64,000 nt of DNA, taken from contig JAHRWD010000032.1 in the NCBI GenBank assembly GCA_019090315.1, forward strand, positions 18,860-82,859, read 5' to 3'. Both the position numbers and the translations under genes were made by a program. Origin of the DNA: Pseudomonadales bacterium (GTDB lineage: Bacteria > Pseudomonadota > Gammaproteobacteria > Pseudomonadales > JAHRWD01). Below the pieces are notes generated by a model that saw only the letters and a program-made list of their open reading frames with translations, did not search any database and was not told the origin of the DNA. Position 1 is the stretch's first letter; each line of letters begins with the position of its first letter. Of the stretch, positions 9,095-16,749 are shown piece after piece.

Positions 9095-10156
9095 TCAACA
9101 GCAGCCGCCCCCGCTATCTTCGTCACTTACAACCGTCGCATCATAGGGCAAGAGTGTCCCGCAGCCTTCAAAAATACCGAAATGGTTGTCCCAGTTTCCG
9201 ATAAATTCAAAGTGTGGCGCAAAGCGGGTTTCATGCAGCATATTGTAAGTATTGCCGCAAACCGGGAAAACACGACCGGTTTCGATCCAGTGATGTTTAT
9301 CCAGTAACACGGCTGTTTCGGCGTGGGCAATGGTGCCTTGGTAGATGACTGCCTGGCCGTAGTCTTCACAGGCGGGTTCTAGCTGATCCAGCTTAAACAG
9401 TCGGTAGGTTGCAGAAAAGAAGGAGATATGGCCAATTTTCTTCTCGATAGCCGCATTATCGATACCCAATGGGCGATCTTCAACCAAACGCGGATCGGCA
9501 AAACCAGTCTTTTTTGCCAAATTATGAAAATCGTTCCAGTACAGTGCGCCACTCAGACATTCACCGTACAGAACCGGGTCATCGACCAAATCCTGCGATA
9601 CGCGTCTATCGGAATAGACATCGGAAAAATAGAGCTCGCCACCGGGCTTCAACAGCCGATGAGCTTCGCGTAATACCGCTTCTTTATCGGGGGACAGGTT
9701 AATCACGCAGTTGGATACGATGATATCGAAGCTGTTGTCTTCCAGGCCTAGCTCATCAAGCTTTTCGATGTAGCCCTTGAGGAATTCGACGTTAGGTTTG
9801 CTATAACCGAATTTTTCAGTGTGATAATCAATATGACGATTGGCAACATCAAGCTGCTCATCGGTCATATCGACCCCAACCACGTAACCCTGCTCGCCAA
9901 CCAGTTTTGACAATACGTATACATCTCGGCCGGAACCGCTGCCCAGATCGAGAATGCGTTTACCTTCAAGCAACTGCGGTGCAATCAGCCCGCAACCGTA
10001 ATAGCGTGTCACCACTTCATCGTGGAGCTGGCCAATCGCCTGTTTTACGTAATCCGGTATTTCGGTACTGGTGGCACAGGCATCAGTTTTTAGATCCGAT
10101 GAACTTTGCAGGGTTTGTCCGTAGTAATCTTTGACGGATTCTTTGGTGTCGTTCAT
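9095..10156 (-). CDS. arsM: ArsM-type methyltransferase (probable arsenite S-adenosylmethyltransferase)
   Basis: This 353-residue class I SAM-dependent methyltransferase carries motif I (DLGSGSGRD, residues 70-78) and the acidic VGVDMTDEQL strand end. Four cysteines fall where characterised arsenite methyltransferases have theirs: C27, C55 in YYGCGL, C150 in SNCVINL and C200 in GECLSG. In the known family these residues bind As(III) and turn it over to methylated arsenicals. The C-terminal third (from about residue 230) is the extra domain of long ArsM proteins. It ends in an unusual GGGCC tail that might add thiols for metal binding. No arsR, arsB or arsC is adjacent. The family is solid; arsenic as physiological substrate is inferred. 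Confidence 0.8.
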   Translation of the reverse strand: MNDTKESVKDYYGQTLQSSSDLKTDACATSTEIPDYVKQAIGQLHDEVVTRYYGCGLIAPQLLEGKRILDLGSGSGRDVYVLSKLVGEQGYVVGVDMTDEQLDVANRHIDYHTEKFGYSKPNVEFLKGYIEKLDELGLEDNSFDIIVSNCVINLSPDKEAVLREAHRLLKPGGELYFSDVYSDRRVSQDLVDDPVLYGECLSGALYWNDFHNLAKKTGFADPRLVEDRPLGIDNAAIEKKIGHISFFSATYRLFKLDQLEPACEDYGQAVIYQGTIAHAETAVLLDKHHWIETGRVFPVCGNTYNMLHETRFAPHFEFIGNWDNHFGIFEGCGTLLPYDATVVSDEDSGGGCC

Positions 10157-10307
10157 ATCAATGGCCTGTGTGGTTACAGCAAGTTACTGCGGGACTATTA
10201 TTAACGCTGGCATATAGCTGAAGCAGCGTGAGACAAGCGTACTCCAAAAAAGTTACAGCATAATGACGATCAGTTTCTACGATTATACAGTGCGTCACCG
10301 GTATATT

Positions 10308-10505
10308 GAGACCTTTGCACGGGAGATGATTTTGCTCTCAGGCAAGGCAAAAACGCGCACAGAGAGGGAGTTTACAGGTGTAAATGACCGATTGAGCAGA
10401 GCCTGCCCCACGAGCGGAGCGAGTGTCTTGGGTGCGTTTTTACCAAAAGTAGGCACCACCAGGCGACGCCGCATGGGAGTAAAATGGCTCTCGTGCAAAG
10501 GTCTC
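10308..10505 (+). repeat. MITE-like element, copy A (198 bp)
   Basis: This non-coding element has terminal inverted repeats. The left end begins GAGACCTTTGCACGGGAG, and the complement of the right end begins GAGACCTTTGCACGAGAG (17 of 18 identical). It is flanked by perfect 5-bp direct repeats ATATT (10303-10307 and 10506-10510). It matches the element at 55959-56169, which lies in the opposite orientation, over almost its whole length with a few indels. It shares ends and an ACCAAAAGTAGGC core block with the shorter element at 28807-28908. It sits between the arsM start and the lrgB stop; the right flanking repeat overlaps the lrgB stop codon without changing the protein. Short reading frames through it are not credible genes. 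Confidence 0.85.
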
Positions 10506-10508
10506 ATA

Positions 10509-11225
10509 TTAGCTGCAAAGACTGACCACTATCGGCAGAAAAATCGCAGTGATAGTTCCCGTCAAACTCAATGCCAGGCTCGAAAATGCACCCGCTAGCT
10601 CACCGTATCCAAAGGCTCTGGCGGTTCCTACACCATGAGCGTTTAGCCCCAGCGTGAAACCGCGTACCCTGTCATCGTCGACCTTGCAGATTGAGAACAC
10701 CATGGGTGCAAAAATAGCACCGATCACACCGGTCGTAATCACAATACCCGCTGCCAAAATGGGTACACCACCAATCGATTCTGCAATTGCCATCGAAATA
10801 GGGGTGGTAACCGATTTTGCCGAGAGAGTTAGCAGTATGGATAACTGTAAGTCCAGCAGGTACGCCATCAACACACCAATTGCCGATGCGGAGATAGCGC
10901 CAACAACTAATGTAATCAGAATCGCTTTGGCAATAGGGCGAATCAGATGAAGTTGATTATAAAGCGGTACCGCCAACGCAACGGTGGCCGGACCCAGTAG
11001 AAAATGTATGGGTGAACTATCAAGCCGGTAAGCGGCATAATCCAGATTGAAAACCTGTAGAAATAGCATAATCGGGAATATCCCGAGAATAACCGGGTGT
11101 AGCCAGGATTTTTGTTCTGATTTCCTATAGATCACCAGGCCGATTAGATAACCAACGATGGTAACGAGCATCGCAGATGGATGCGTAAAAGCTGTCAACA
11201 AGGTGGAAATGAGTGGCGGCATCAA
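10509..11225 (-). CDS. lrgB: LrgB/CidB family membrane protein
   Basis: This 238-residue protein has about seven hydrophobic segments and the LrgB-family core: GPATVALAVPLY, SVTTPISMAIAESIGG and the conserved GLNAHGVGTARAFGYGE block near residue 190. LrgB and CidB work with the holin-like LrgA/CidA partner. They have been linked to murein hydrolase control and, in several bacteria, to uptake or export of pyruvate or related small acids. It overlaps the 3' end of the lrgA-like gene by 4 bp, so the two are translationally coupled. Its stop codon lies at the right edge of MITE-like copy A. Confidence 0.9.
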   Translation of the reverse strand: MMPPLISTLLTAFTHPSAMLVTIVGYLIGLVIYRKSEQKSWLHPVILGIFPIMLFLQVFNLDYAAYRLDSSPIHFLLGPATVALAVPLYNQLHLIRPIAKAILITLVVGAISASAIGVLMAYLLDLQLSILLTLSAKSVTTPISMAIAESIGGVPILAAGIVITTGVIGAIFAPMVFSICKVDDDRVRGFTLGLNAHGVGTARAFGYGELAGAFSSLALSLTGTITAIFLPIVVSLCS

Positions 11226-11635
11226 TTTCGCCCTTCAGTGCTATCTTCTTCAAGGGGTTTTTCTCGGATCAACCACTGCATACAGAGCGCGGTAATGATC
11301 ATCGCAAGCACGGTACTTACTACCATAATCAAGGTAATGGCCGGTAACTCCCGATTGATAGTTGCACCCAGATAAAAAATTCCGGTTGCCGCTGGCAGAA
11401 AGAAAAGTGACAGATGCTTAATCAGTAGCGCACTGGTGCTAGACAACGCCTGTGGGGATTTTTTAACGATGGTCAGCCCAATGAACAGCAATAACATACC
11501 GATTACCGGCCCGGGTACCGTCAGTGAGAATAGATCGGTGATGAATTGTCCGGCAAATTGAAACAGCAGCAATATAGCCATGCCGACTACAAGGTCGATG
11601 GCCTTTGATCCCCAATTCTTGATCATCGTTTGCAC
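11222..11635 (-). CDS. lrgA: CidA/LrgA family holin-like protein
   Basis: This 137-residue protein has four predicted membrane helices and the family motif TVPGPVIGMLLLF near residue 40, followed by a positively charged segment. CidA/LrgA proteins are small holin-like inner-membrane proteins paired with LrgB/CidB. The C-terminal tail is hydrophilic. It is the upstream member of the pair and ends 10 bp from the start of nothing else on its own strand except the dsbB gene behind it, so dsbB-lrgA-lrgB could be one leftward transcript, although their functions are unrelated. Confidence 0.9.
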   Translation of the reverse strand: MQTMIKNWGSKAIDLVVGMAILLLFQFAGQFITDLFSLTVPGPVIGMLLLFIGLTIVKKSPQALSSTSALLIKHLSLFFLPAATGIFYLGATINRELPAITLIMVVSTVLAMIITALCMQWLIREKPLEEDSTEGRN

Positions 11636-11644
11636 AGGCGGTCT

Positions 11645-12154
11645 CTAACGTCGAACCAGTTGAACCATACCGGCGGACACAATGAGCACAAAGCAGATCA
11701 AAGACCAGCCCGGAATACTTAGCCCGAGCATCGTCCAGGCTACCTCTGCACAGTTCCCATCACCACTCAGCACAATGGCCAACACTTCCGTGAAAGGAAG
11801 TACGTCCAGCATATAATCCAGGTTTGGTGGGCAGGTGGGCACCTCTTCCGGCGGTAATTGCTGCAACCATAGCTGCCGGATCGCCAGAGCTGCCCCCATA
11901 TCAGCAACTAACAGGAGTAGTACCGCGTAGATCCGGCGACCAACAGCTCCCGTATTCTGAATAGCGGCGGCCAGCGCAACCAGGCCCGCACCAATAAACA
12001 TTACACGCTGGAATACGCACATCGAACAAGGTTCCAGCTCGTAGTGATGTTCAATAAAAACACCCGCGAGTAACGCGCCGGCGGAAAACAGAAAAATAAA
12101 CAAAAACAGCATTCTTGGACTGGGCAACATGAAAATACCTTGATATGTAACCAA
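11645..12154 (-). CDS. dsbB: Disulfide bond formation protein B
   Basis: DsbB is the inner-membrane quinone reductase that re-oxidises periplasmic DsbA. The 169 residues contain four membrane helices and both periplasmic cysteine pairs: the quinone-linked CxxC in EPCSMCVFQR, and a second pair at TCPPNLDYML and GDGNCAEVAW. The conserved arginine follows the first pair. The length matches the family. It lies directly upstream of lrgA on the same strand (9-bp gap). Its promoter should be in the 378-bp gap shared with rpoD. Confidence 0.93.
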   Translation of the reverse strand: MVTYQGIFMLPSPRMLFLFIFLFSAGALLAGVFIEHHYELEPCSMCVFQRVMFIGAGLVALAAAIQNTGAVGRRIYAVLLLLVADMGAALAIRQLWLQQLPPEEVPTCPPNLDYMLDVLPFTEVLAIVLSGDGNCAEVAWTMLGLSIPGWSLICFVLIVSAGMVQLVRR

Positions 12155-12340
12155 CGAGCACTAAAAACGTAGCCGTCTATTTTGCCATAAAACCATGTGA
12201 CCAGTTAGACAGCGTCGCTAAATCTAGCAACAAAAGTTACAACAGGCTCCGTAAAAAACCTTGTAAAGTGGCTATAACGCCCAATTATGATAGTCAGATG
12301 AAAAAAAGATGATTGACAGGGGTAAGAATCACATTATGGA

Positions 12341-12369
12341 TTGGCCGATTTAACTATATTGGTTATAAT
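12341..12369 (+). promoter_or_regulatory. Candidate sigma-70 promoter for rpoD
   Basis: A perfect -10 hexamer TATAAT (12364-12369) lies 17 bp from a partial -35 box TTGGCC (12341-12346). The predicted transcript would have a leader of about 155 bases before rpoD. Other candidate boxes occur upstream (TTGACA at 12313-12318; TATGAT at 12286-12291), so several promoters may act. The 378-bp gap 12155-12532 holds only these candidate signals; I see no gene or RNA in it. Confidence 0.45.
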
Positions 12370-12532
12370 AGCCGGTTCATTAATGGCGTAGCGATAGCCC
12401 CTGATCGGAACCAGTTCCTCCTCTTCAGGTCACAGCCATTGGCAGGCGTACTGATTTTTCGTCTTAGCTACCCAATACAGATTCTACTTAAAGTAAGTAC
12501 GATACCGTAGGCTGCTCTCTTTCTGGCAGCAA

Positions 12533-14356
12533 ATGATCAGCACACCATATAGGAAACGCATGTCCTCTACCGCTGCACAACAGTCGCAACTAAAGGTACT
12601 TATCGCCCGTGGGCGTGAGCAAGGCTATCTGACCTACGCCGAAGTCAACGACCATTTGCCTGAAAGTATTTCAGATCCCGACCAGGTCGAAGATATCATT
12701 CAGATGATCAACGATCTGGGCATTAAAGTGAGCGAAACAGCTCCAGATGCGGACAGTCTGATCATGAACGGCAACGACTCCACCGATGAAATTGCGGTAG
12801 CTGAAGCAACAGCCGCACTGGCCGCAGTGGAAACGGATATTGGCCGCACAACTGATCCCGTACGTATGTATATGCGTGAAATGGGTACGGTTGAGCTGCT
12901 AACCCGTGAAGGTGAAATCGCAATCGCCAAGCGGATCGAAGAGGGTATCCGGGCACAGCTGGCGGCTTTGGCGTTTTTCCCCGGAACCGTTTCCATGATA
13001 CTGGATGAATATGACCAGTATAAAAAAGGCGAACGTCGACTTGATGAGATTATCAGCGGCTACCTGAACCCGGTAGAACACGTCCCATCCGCAGCGCAAA
13101 AAACCGCTGGCCAGCCAAAAGATGATGATGAAGAAAAAGATACCGGGCCCGATCCGGTTGAAGCTGAGAAACGTTTCTCAGCTATCAGGAAGCAGTACAA
13201 CAAAACCGCTAAAGCGGTAGAAAAAAATGGTCGCACCGATCCCAAAACGATCGCAGAGTACGAAAAACTTGCCGATCTGTTTAAGTACCTGAAACTGATT
13301 CCACGTCGATTCGACCCACTGGCAGCACGTTTCCGCTCAGTATCCACACGTGTACGCGATCACGAACGCAACATCATGAATATCTGCGTTCGCTCAGCGG
13401 GCATGCCTCGCCGTGAATTTATTCGTGAGTTTACCGGCAACGAAGCAAGCGCAGCTTTTGTCGAGACCCAGATTGATAAAAATGTTGATTACTCAGCCGG
13501 AATGGCCCGCTGCAAGGATGACATCCAGCGAGTACAGAGCAAACTCCAGCTGCTCGAAGAAAACCATTCGATTAGCGTCGGTGAAATCAAAGAGATCGCC
13601 CGCAAAATGGCATTGGGCGATGCCCGTTCACGCTACGCGAAAAAAGAAATGGTTGAAGCCAACCTTCGACTGGTGATCTCGATTGCTAAAAAATACACGA
13701 ACCGCGGCCTGCAATTCCTCGACCTGATTCAGGAAGGCAACATCGGCCTGATGAAAGCGGTCGACAAATTTGAATACCGTCGTGGCTACAAATTTTCTAC
13801 CTACGCAACCTGGTGGATCCGCCAGGCGATCACCCGCTCTATTGCCGATCAGGCCCGCACCATTCGTATTCCGGTACACATGATTGAGACCATCAACAAA
13901 CTTAATCGCATCTCTCGCCAGATGCTTCAGGAAGTAGGTCGAGAGCCGACTCCGGAAGAATTAAGCGAGCGTATGGAGATTCCTGAAGAGAAGATCCGCA
14001 AAGTACTGAAAATCGCTAAAGAGCCCATTTCAATGGAAACCCCTATCGGGGACGATGAAGATTCGCACCTCGGCGATTTTATCGAAGATGTGAATATTGA
14101 TTCACCAGTTGATTCCGCAACGGTTGAGGGCTTGAAAGAAGCCACACTCAACGTACTGTCAGGACTGACTGCACGGGAAGCCAAGGTTTTAAGAATGCGT
14201 TTTGGTATCGATATGAATACCGATCACACCCTCGAAGAAGTGGGCAAACAGTTTGATGTGACCCGTGAACGTATCCGTCAGATTGAAGCCAAGGCACTCC
14301 GGAAGTTACGCCATCCGTCACGCTCAGAAAACCTCAAGAGCTTCCTCGACGAGTAA
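12533..14356 (+). CDS. rpoD: RNA polymerase primary sigma factor RpoD (sigma-70)
   Basis: This is the housekeeping sigma factor. At 607 residues it matches gammaproteobacterial RpoD (about 613-617). Region 1.1 is at the N-terminus, followed by region 1.2 ([16 protein letters not shown]), the long non-conserved insert (about 170-330), regions 2.1-2.4 with [17 protein letters not shown], and region 4.2 with a helix-turn-helix ([17 protein letters not shown]). ATG at 12533 gives [10 protein letters not shown]; a second ATG at 12560 ([10 protein letters not shown]) may be the real start because it resembles the usual N-terminus more closely. A tRNA gene follows. dnaG and rpsU, common upstream neighbours, are not here. 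Confidence 0.98.
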   Translation: MISTPYRKRMSSTAAQQSQLKVLIARGREQGYLTYAEVNDHLPESISDPDQVEDIIQMINDLGIKVSETAPDADSLIMNGNDSTDEIAVAEATAALAAVETDIGRTTDPVRMYMREMGTVELLTREGEIAIAKRIEEGIRAQLAALAFFPGTVSMILDEYDQYKKGERRLDEIISGYLNPVEHVPSAAQKTAGQPKDDDEEKDTGPDPVEAEKRFSAIRKQYNKTAKAVEKNGRTDPKTIAEYEKLADLFKYLKLIPRRFDPLAARFRSVSTRVRDHERNIMNICVRSAGMPRREFIREFTGNEASAAFVETQIDKNVDYSAGMARCKDDIQRVQSKLQLLEENHSISVGEIKEIARKMALGDARSRYAKKEMVEANLRLVISIAKKYTNRGLQFLDLIQEGNIGLMKAVDKFEYRRGYKFSTYATWWIRQAITRSIADQARTIRIPVHMIETINKLNRISRQMLQEVGREPTPEELSERMEIPEEKIRKVLKIAKEPISMETPIGDDEDSHLGDFIEDVNIDSPVDSATVEGLKEATLNVLSGLTAREAKVLRMRFGIDMNTDHTLEEVGKQFDVTRERIRQIEAKALRKLRHPSRSENLKSFLDE

Positions 14357-14367
14357 CCGACTCATCA

Positions 14368-14416
14368 GATCGCTGCGTGCTACCGAATAGCATTCACGCA
14401 GCGGTCTCAGTATAAT
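14368..14416 (+). promoter_or_regulatory. Hairpin after rpoD and -10 box ahead of the tRNA
   Basis: A 9-bp perfect inverted repeat (CGCTGCGTG 14371-14379, CACGCAGCG 14395-14403), extendable to 12 bp with one G-T pair, follows the rpoD stop. There is no T-run behind it, so it is not a standard intrinsic terminator, although it may protect or attenuate the rpoD mRNA. Directly after it TATAAT (14411-14416) is followed by a short discriminator and the tRNA 16 bp later. This suggests the tRNA has its own promoter, though no good -35 box is visible. Confidence 0.45.
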
Positions 14417-14431
14417 AAGCATCCCTTTTTA

Positions 14432-14508
14432 GGGCCTATAGCTCAGTTGGTTAGAGCAGTGGACTCATAATCCATTGGTCCTTGGTTCGAGTCCAAGTAG
14501 GCCCACCA
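14432..14508 (+). tRNA. tRNA with CAU anticodon, probably tRNA-Ile2 (k2C-modified)
   Basis: This 77-nt cloverleaf has acceptor stem GGGCCTA/TAGGCCC, a D-loop AGCTCAGTTGGTTAGAGC, anticodon CAT at 14466-14468 in loop CTCATAA, a TTCGAGT T-loop and an encoded CCA end. A CAU anticodon can be elongator Met, initiator Met or the minor Ile2 tRNA whose C34 is converted to lysidine by TilS. The anticodon arm and TTGGTC variable region resemble E. coli ileX more than metT, so Ile2 is preferred (about 0.75). It is certainly a tRNA. Confidence 0.95.
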
Positions 14509-14735
14509 AATCCCCCCTTCGCATGTCCTGATAACGACACCAACCCCTGAATCATATGGACTTCAGGCTCTGTCGTTTTCGCATACAGCAACTAAAACGC
14601 ATATCCGATACAGCGATTTTTCCATTTTACCTTCCTAAATTTTTCTGCCTGCTAGACTTATTTTCAGACGCCACCTGAAAAACACCAATTAGGTGTCTCG
14701 TGTTTCCACGAAAAATTACGCAGAGTCCATTTTAG

Positions 14736-15536
14736 ATGTCAGACTTTTCACCCAGTGAGTTATCTATCCTGCTGATTGAGCCTTCGCCTACACAGCGCAA
14801 GATGATCATCAGCTCCTTTGAGAGCGAGAATGTAGACAACATCGATATAGCCTCAAGCAAATCAGATGCGCTGGCCAAACTTGATTTCTATCAACCAGAT
14901 CTGATTGTCAGCTCTCTCTATTTTGATGATGGCACCAGCCTTGAGCTGCTTAAGGAGATTCGTACTGATGACAAGCTCCAGAATATTCCGTTTATGCTGA
15001 TATCCAGTGAAACCCGGCGCGCTCAACTTGAGGAGTTTAAGCAGTCAGGGGTTGTCGCAATACTGCCCAAGCCTTTTACCATCGCCAATCTTCATACAGC
15101 GATAGACGCAACCATCGACCTTCTCAGTGAGGAGGAGATCAACCTGGAACATTACGATGTGCAATCGTTACGTGTACTGGTTGTGGATGACAGTCCGCTG
15201 GCACTGAAAATGATTAACCGGGTGCTTTCAGGCCTGGGTGTTGTGCATATGACCAACGCGAATGACGGCTCAAAAGCAATCTCTATTCTTGAAAATGAGA
15301 ACTTTGATCTGGTAGTCACCGATTACAATATGCCCGAGGTAAACGGTGCAGAACTGGCCGAATATATCCGTAACTCTTCCCAACACGCGCACATTCCAGT
15401 CCTTATGGTTTCCTCTGATGCGGGTGAGACACATCTTAGCCATGTCGCCCAGTCCGGTGTTGATGCCATCGTGGGTAAACCCTTCGCTCCCGATGAAGTG
15501 AAGAAATTGTTATACAAATTGCTTGATGGTGATTGA
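14736..15536 (+). CDS. Tandem receiver-domain protein (degenerate REC + canonical REC)
   Basis: This 266-residue soluble protein consists of two receiver domains and no output domain. The second (about 145-262) is canonical: VLVVDDSP acidic pocket, phospho-acceptor D in LVVTDYNMP, and K in VGKPFAP. The first (about 8-125) keeps the fold and the KPF lysine. However, its acidic pocket is IEPSP and the acceptor aspartate position is serine (LIVSSLYFDD), so it cannot be phosphorylated normally. It stands alone between the tRNA and ribF. An adaptor or phosphate-sink role, with the first domain as a dimerisation or binding module, is inference. Confidence 0.85.
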   Translation: MSDFSPSELSILLIEPSPTQRKMIISSFESENVDNIDIASSKSDALAKLDFYQPDLIVSSLYFDDGTSLELLKEIRTDDKLQNIPFMLISSETRRAQLEEFKQSGVVAILPKPFTIANLHTAIDATIDLLSEEEINLEHYDVQSLRVLVVDDSPLALKMINRVLSGLGVVHMTNANDGSKAISILENENFDLVVTDYNMPEVNGAELAEYIRNSSQHAHIPVLMVSSDAGETHLSHVAQSGVDAIVGKPFAPDEVKKLLYKLLDGD

Positions 15537-15700
15537 GGTTTACGAACCTGTTCTTGCGCCATCACCTGTAAAATTCTGACATCTCCACTTCCTGTGTAAC
15601 TATTTGCACCTAATTTCACCAAAATCAGCCCAAAGCGACACCGAATCATTCACAGCTGATATATAATCTGGCCTTTTGTCAGAGCACTCTTTCCAACCCC

Positions 15701-16660
15701 ATGGAACTCATCCGCGGCCACTATAATATTCCCGAGAACCAGCGTGGCTGCGTTGCCACCATTGGAAATTTCGATGGCGTGCATTTGGGGCATCAGGCTG
15801 TAATTCGTCAGCTGCTGGAGAAATCAAAACAGCTACAACTGCCCTCGGTAGCAATGGTGTTTGAACCCCAACCGATGGAGTTTTTTTCCAGATCTACCCC
15901 GGCAGATATGGAACCAAGAATTGCACCGCCACGGATCAGCCGGTTCCGCGAGAAGCTCAGATTACTCGAAGCTCAAAATATCGATAAAGTGCTCTGCCTT
16001 CGTTTTGATCAAAACCTGAGTCAGCTAAATGGCCTGGACTTCATTCAGCATATTTTAGTGGATGGCCTTAACGTTAAGCATATGATTGTCGGTGATGATT
16101 TTCGATTTGGTCACAAGCGTAGCGGCGACTTTGAACTGATGCGGTCCGAAGGCCAAAAACATGGCTTTGGGATAACACCAACCGATACCTTTTTACTGGA
16201 TGGCGAGCGCGTTAGCAGTACCCGCATTCGAGCAGCACTGGCCAATGCAGACTTTGCTCTGGCTGAAACCCTTCTCGGTCGACCTTTTACTATTTCAGGA
16301 AAAATTTGTCACGGGCAACAACTAGGCCGCACACTCGGAGTACCCACTGCCAATATAGGTATGGCAGGGCTTCGCCCAACACTGGAGGGGGTCTATATTG
16401 TTAAACTCCAACACCAGGGGCGTTGGCTTCCCGGTGTCGCTAACATTGGCAACAGACCAACCGTTGCAGGAAAACATCCCCTGCTCGAGGTACACCTGTT
16501 TGATTTCAATGAAACACTGTACGGTGATTTCGTGACGGTTCAGTTCCAGCAAAAAATCCGGGATGAAGAGAAGTTTGATTCCTTGCCCGAGTTAAAGGCA
16601 GCGATGGAGAGTGACCTTGTGATTGGCCGGCAGTACTTTGCAGAGAATGCTGAACTCTAA
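15701..16660 (+). CDS. ribF: Bifunctional riboflavin kinase / FAD synthetase
   Basis: RibF phosphorylates riboflavin to FMN and adenylates FMN to FAD. The 319 residues contain the N-terminal nucleotidyltransferase domain (GNFDGVHLGHQ near residue 23; SSTRIRAAL near 172) and the C-terminal kinase domain (GRTLGVPTANI near 210; GVANIGNRPTV near 245). The ATG at 15701 gives the standard start. It heads the rightward run ribF-ileS-lspA-fkpB-ispH, an order conserved in many gammaproteobacteria. A -10-like TATAAT lies at 15662-15667. Confidence 0.97.
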   Translation: MELIRGHYNIPENQRGCVATIGNFDGVHLGHQAVIRQLLEKSKQLQLPSVAMVFEPQPMEFFSRSTPADMEPRIAPPRISRFREKLRLLEAQNIDKVLCLRFDQNLSQLNGLDFIQHILVDGLNVKHMIVGDDFRFGHKRSGDFELMRSEGQKHGFGITPTDTFLLDGERVSSTRIRAALANADFALAETLLGRPFTISGKICHGQQLGRTLGVPTANIGMAGLRPTLEGVYIVKLQHQGRWLPGVANIGNRPTVAGKHPLLEVHLFDFNETLYGDFVTVQFQQKIRDEEKFDSLPELKAAMESDLVIGRQYFAENAEL

Positions 16661-16749
16661 CCAATCCCAGCTAGCAACCAGTACACCCACATTTTTTAAT
16701 CTAAACCGAACATCAATTTGACCGAAGTCAGAGACCATTTTCAAAAGCC

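Noticed and set aside
10263..10598. An open reading frame of about 111 codons across copy A
   Set aside because: It runs through the MITE-like repeat into the antisense of lrgB, has no protein character, and equivalent frames in the other copies are not conserved.
12700..14184. Several long antisense frames within rpoD
   Set aside because: They are shadows of the rpoD codon pattern with no domain signature.
15536..15549. AGGTT-tacg-AACCT hairpin after the tandem receiver gene as terminator
   Set aside because: The stem is only 5 bp, with no real T-run.
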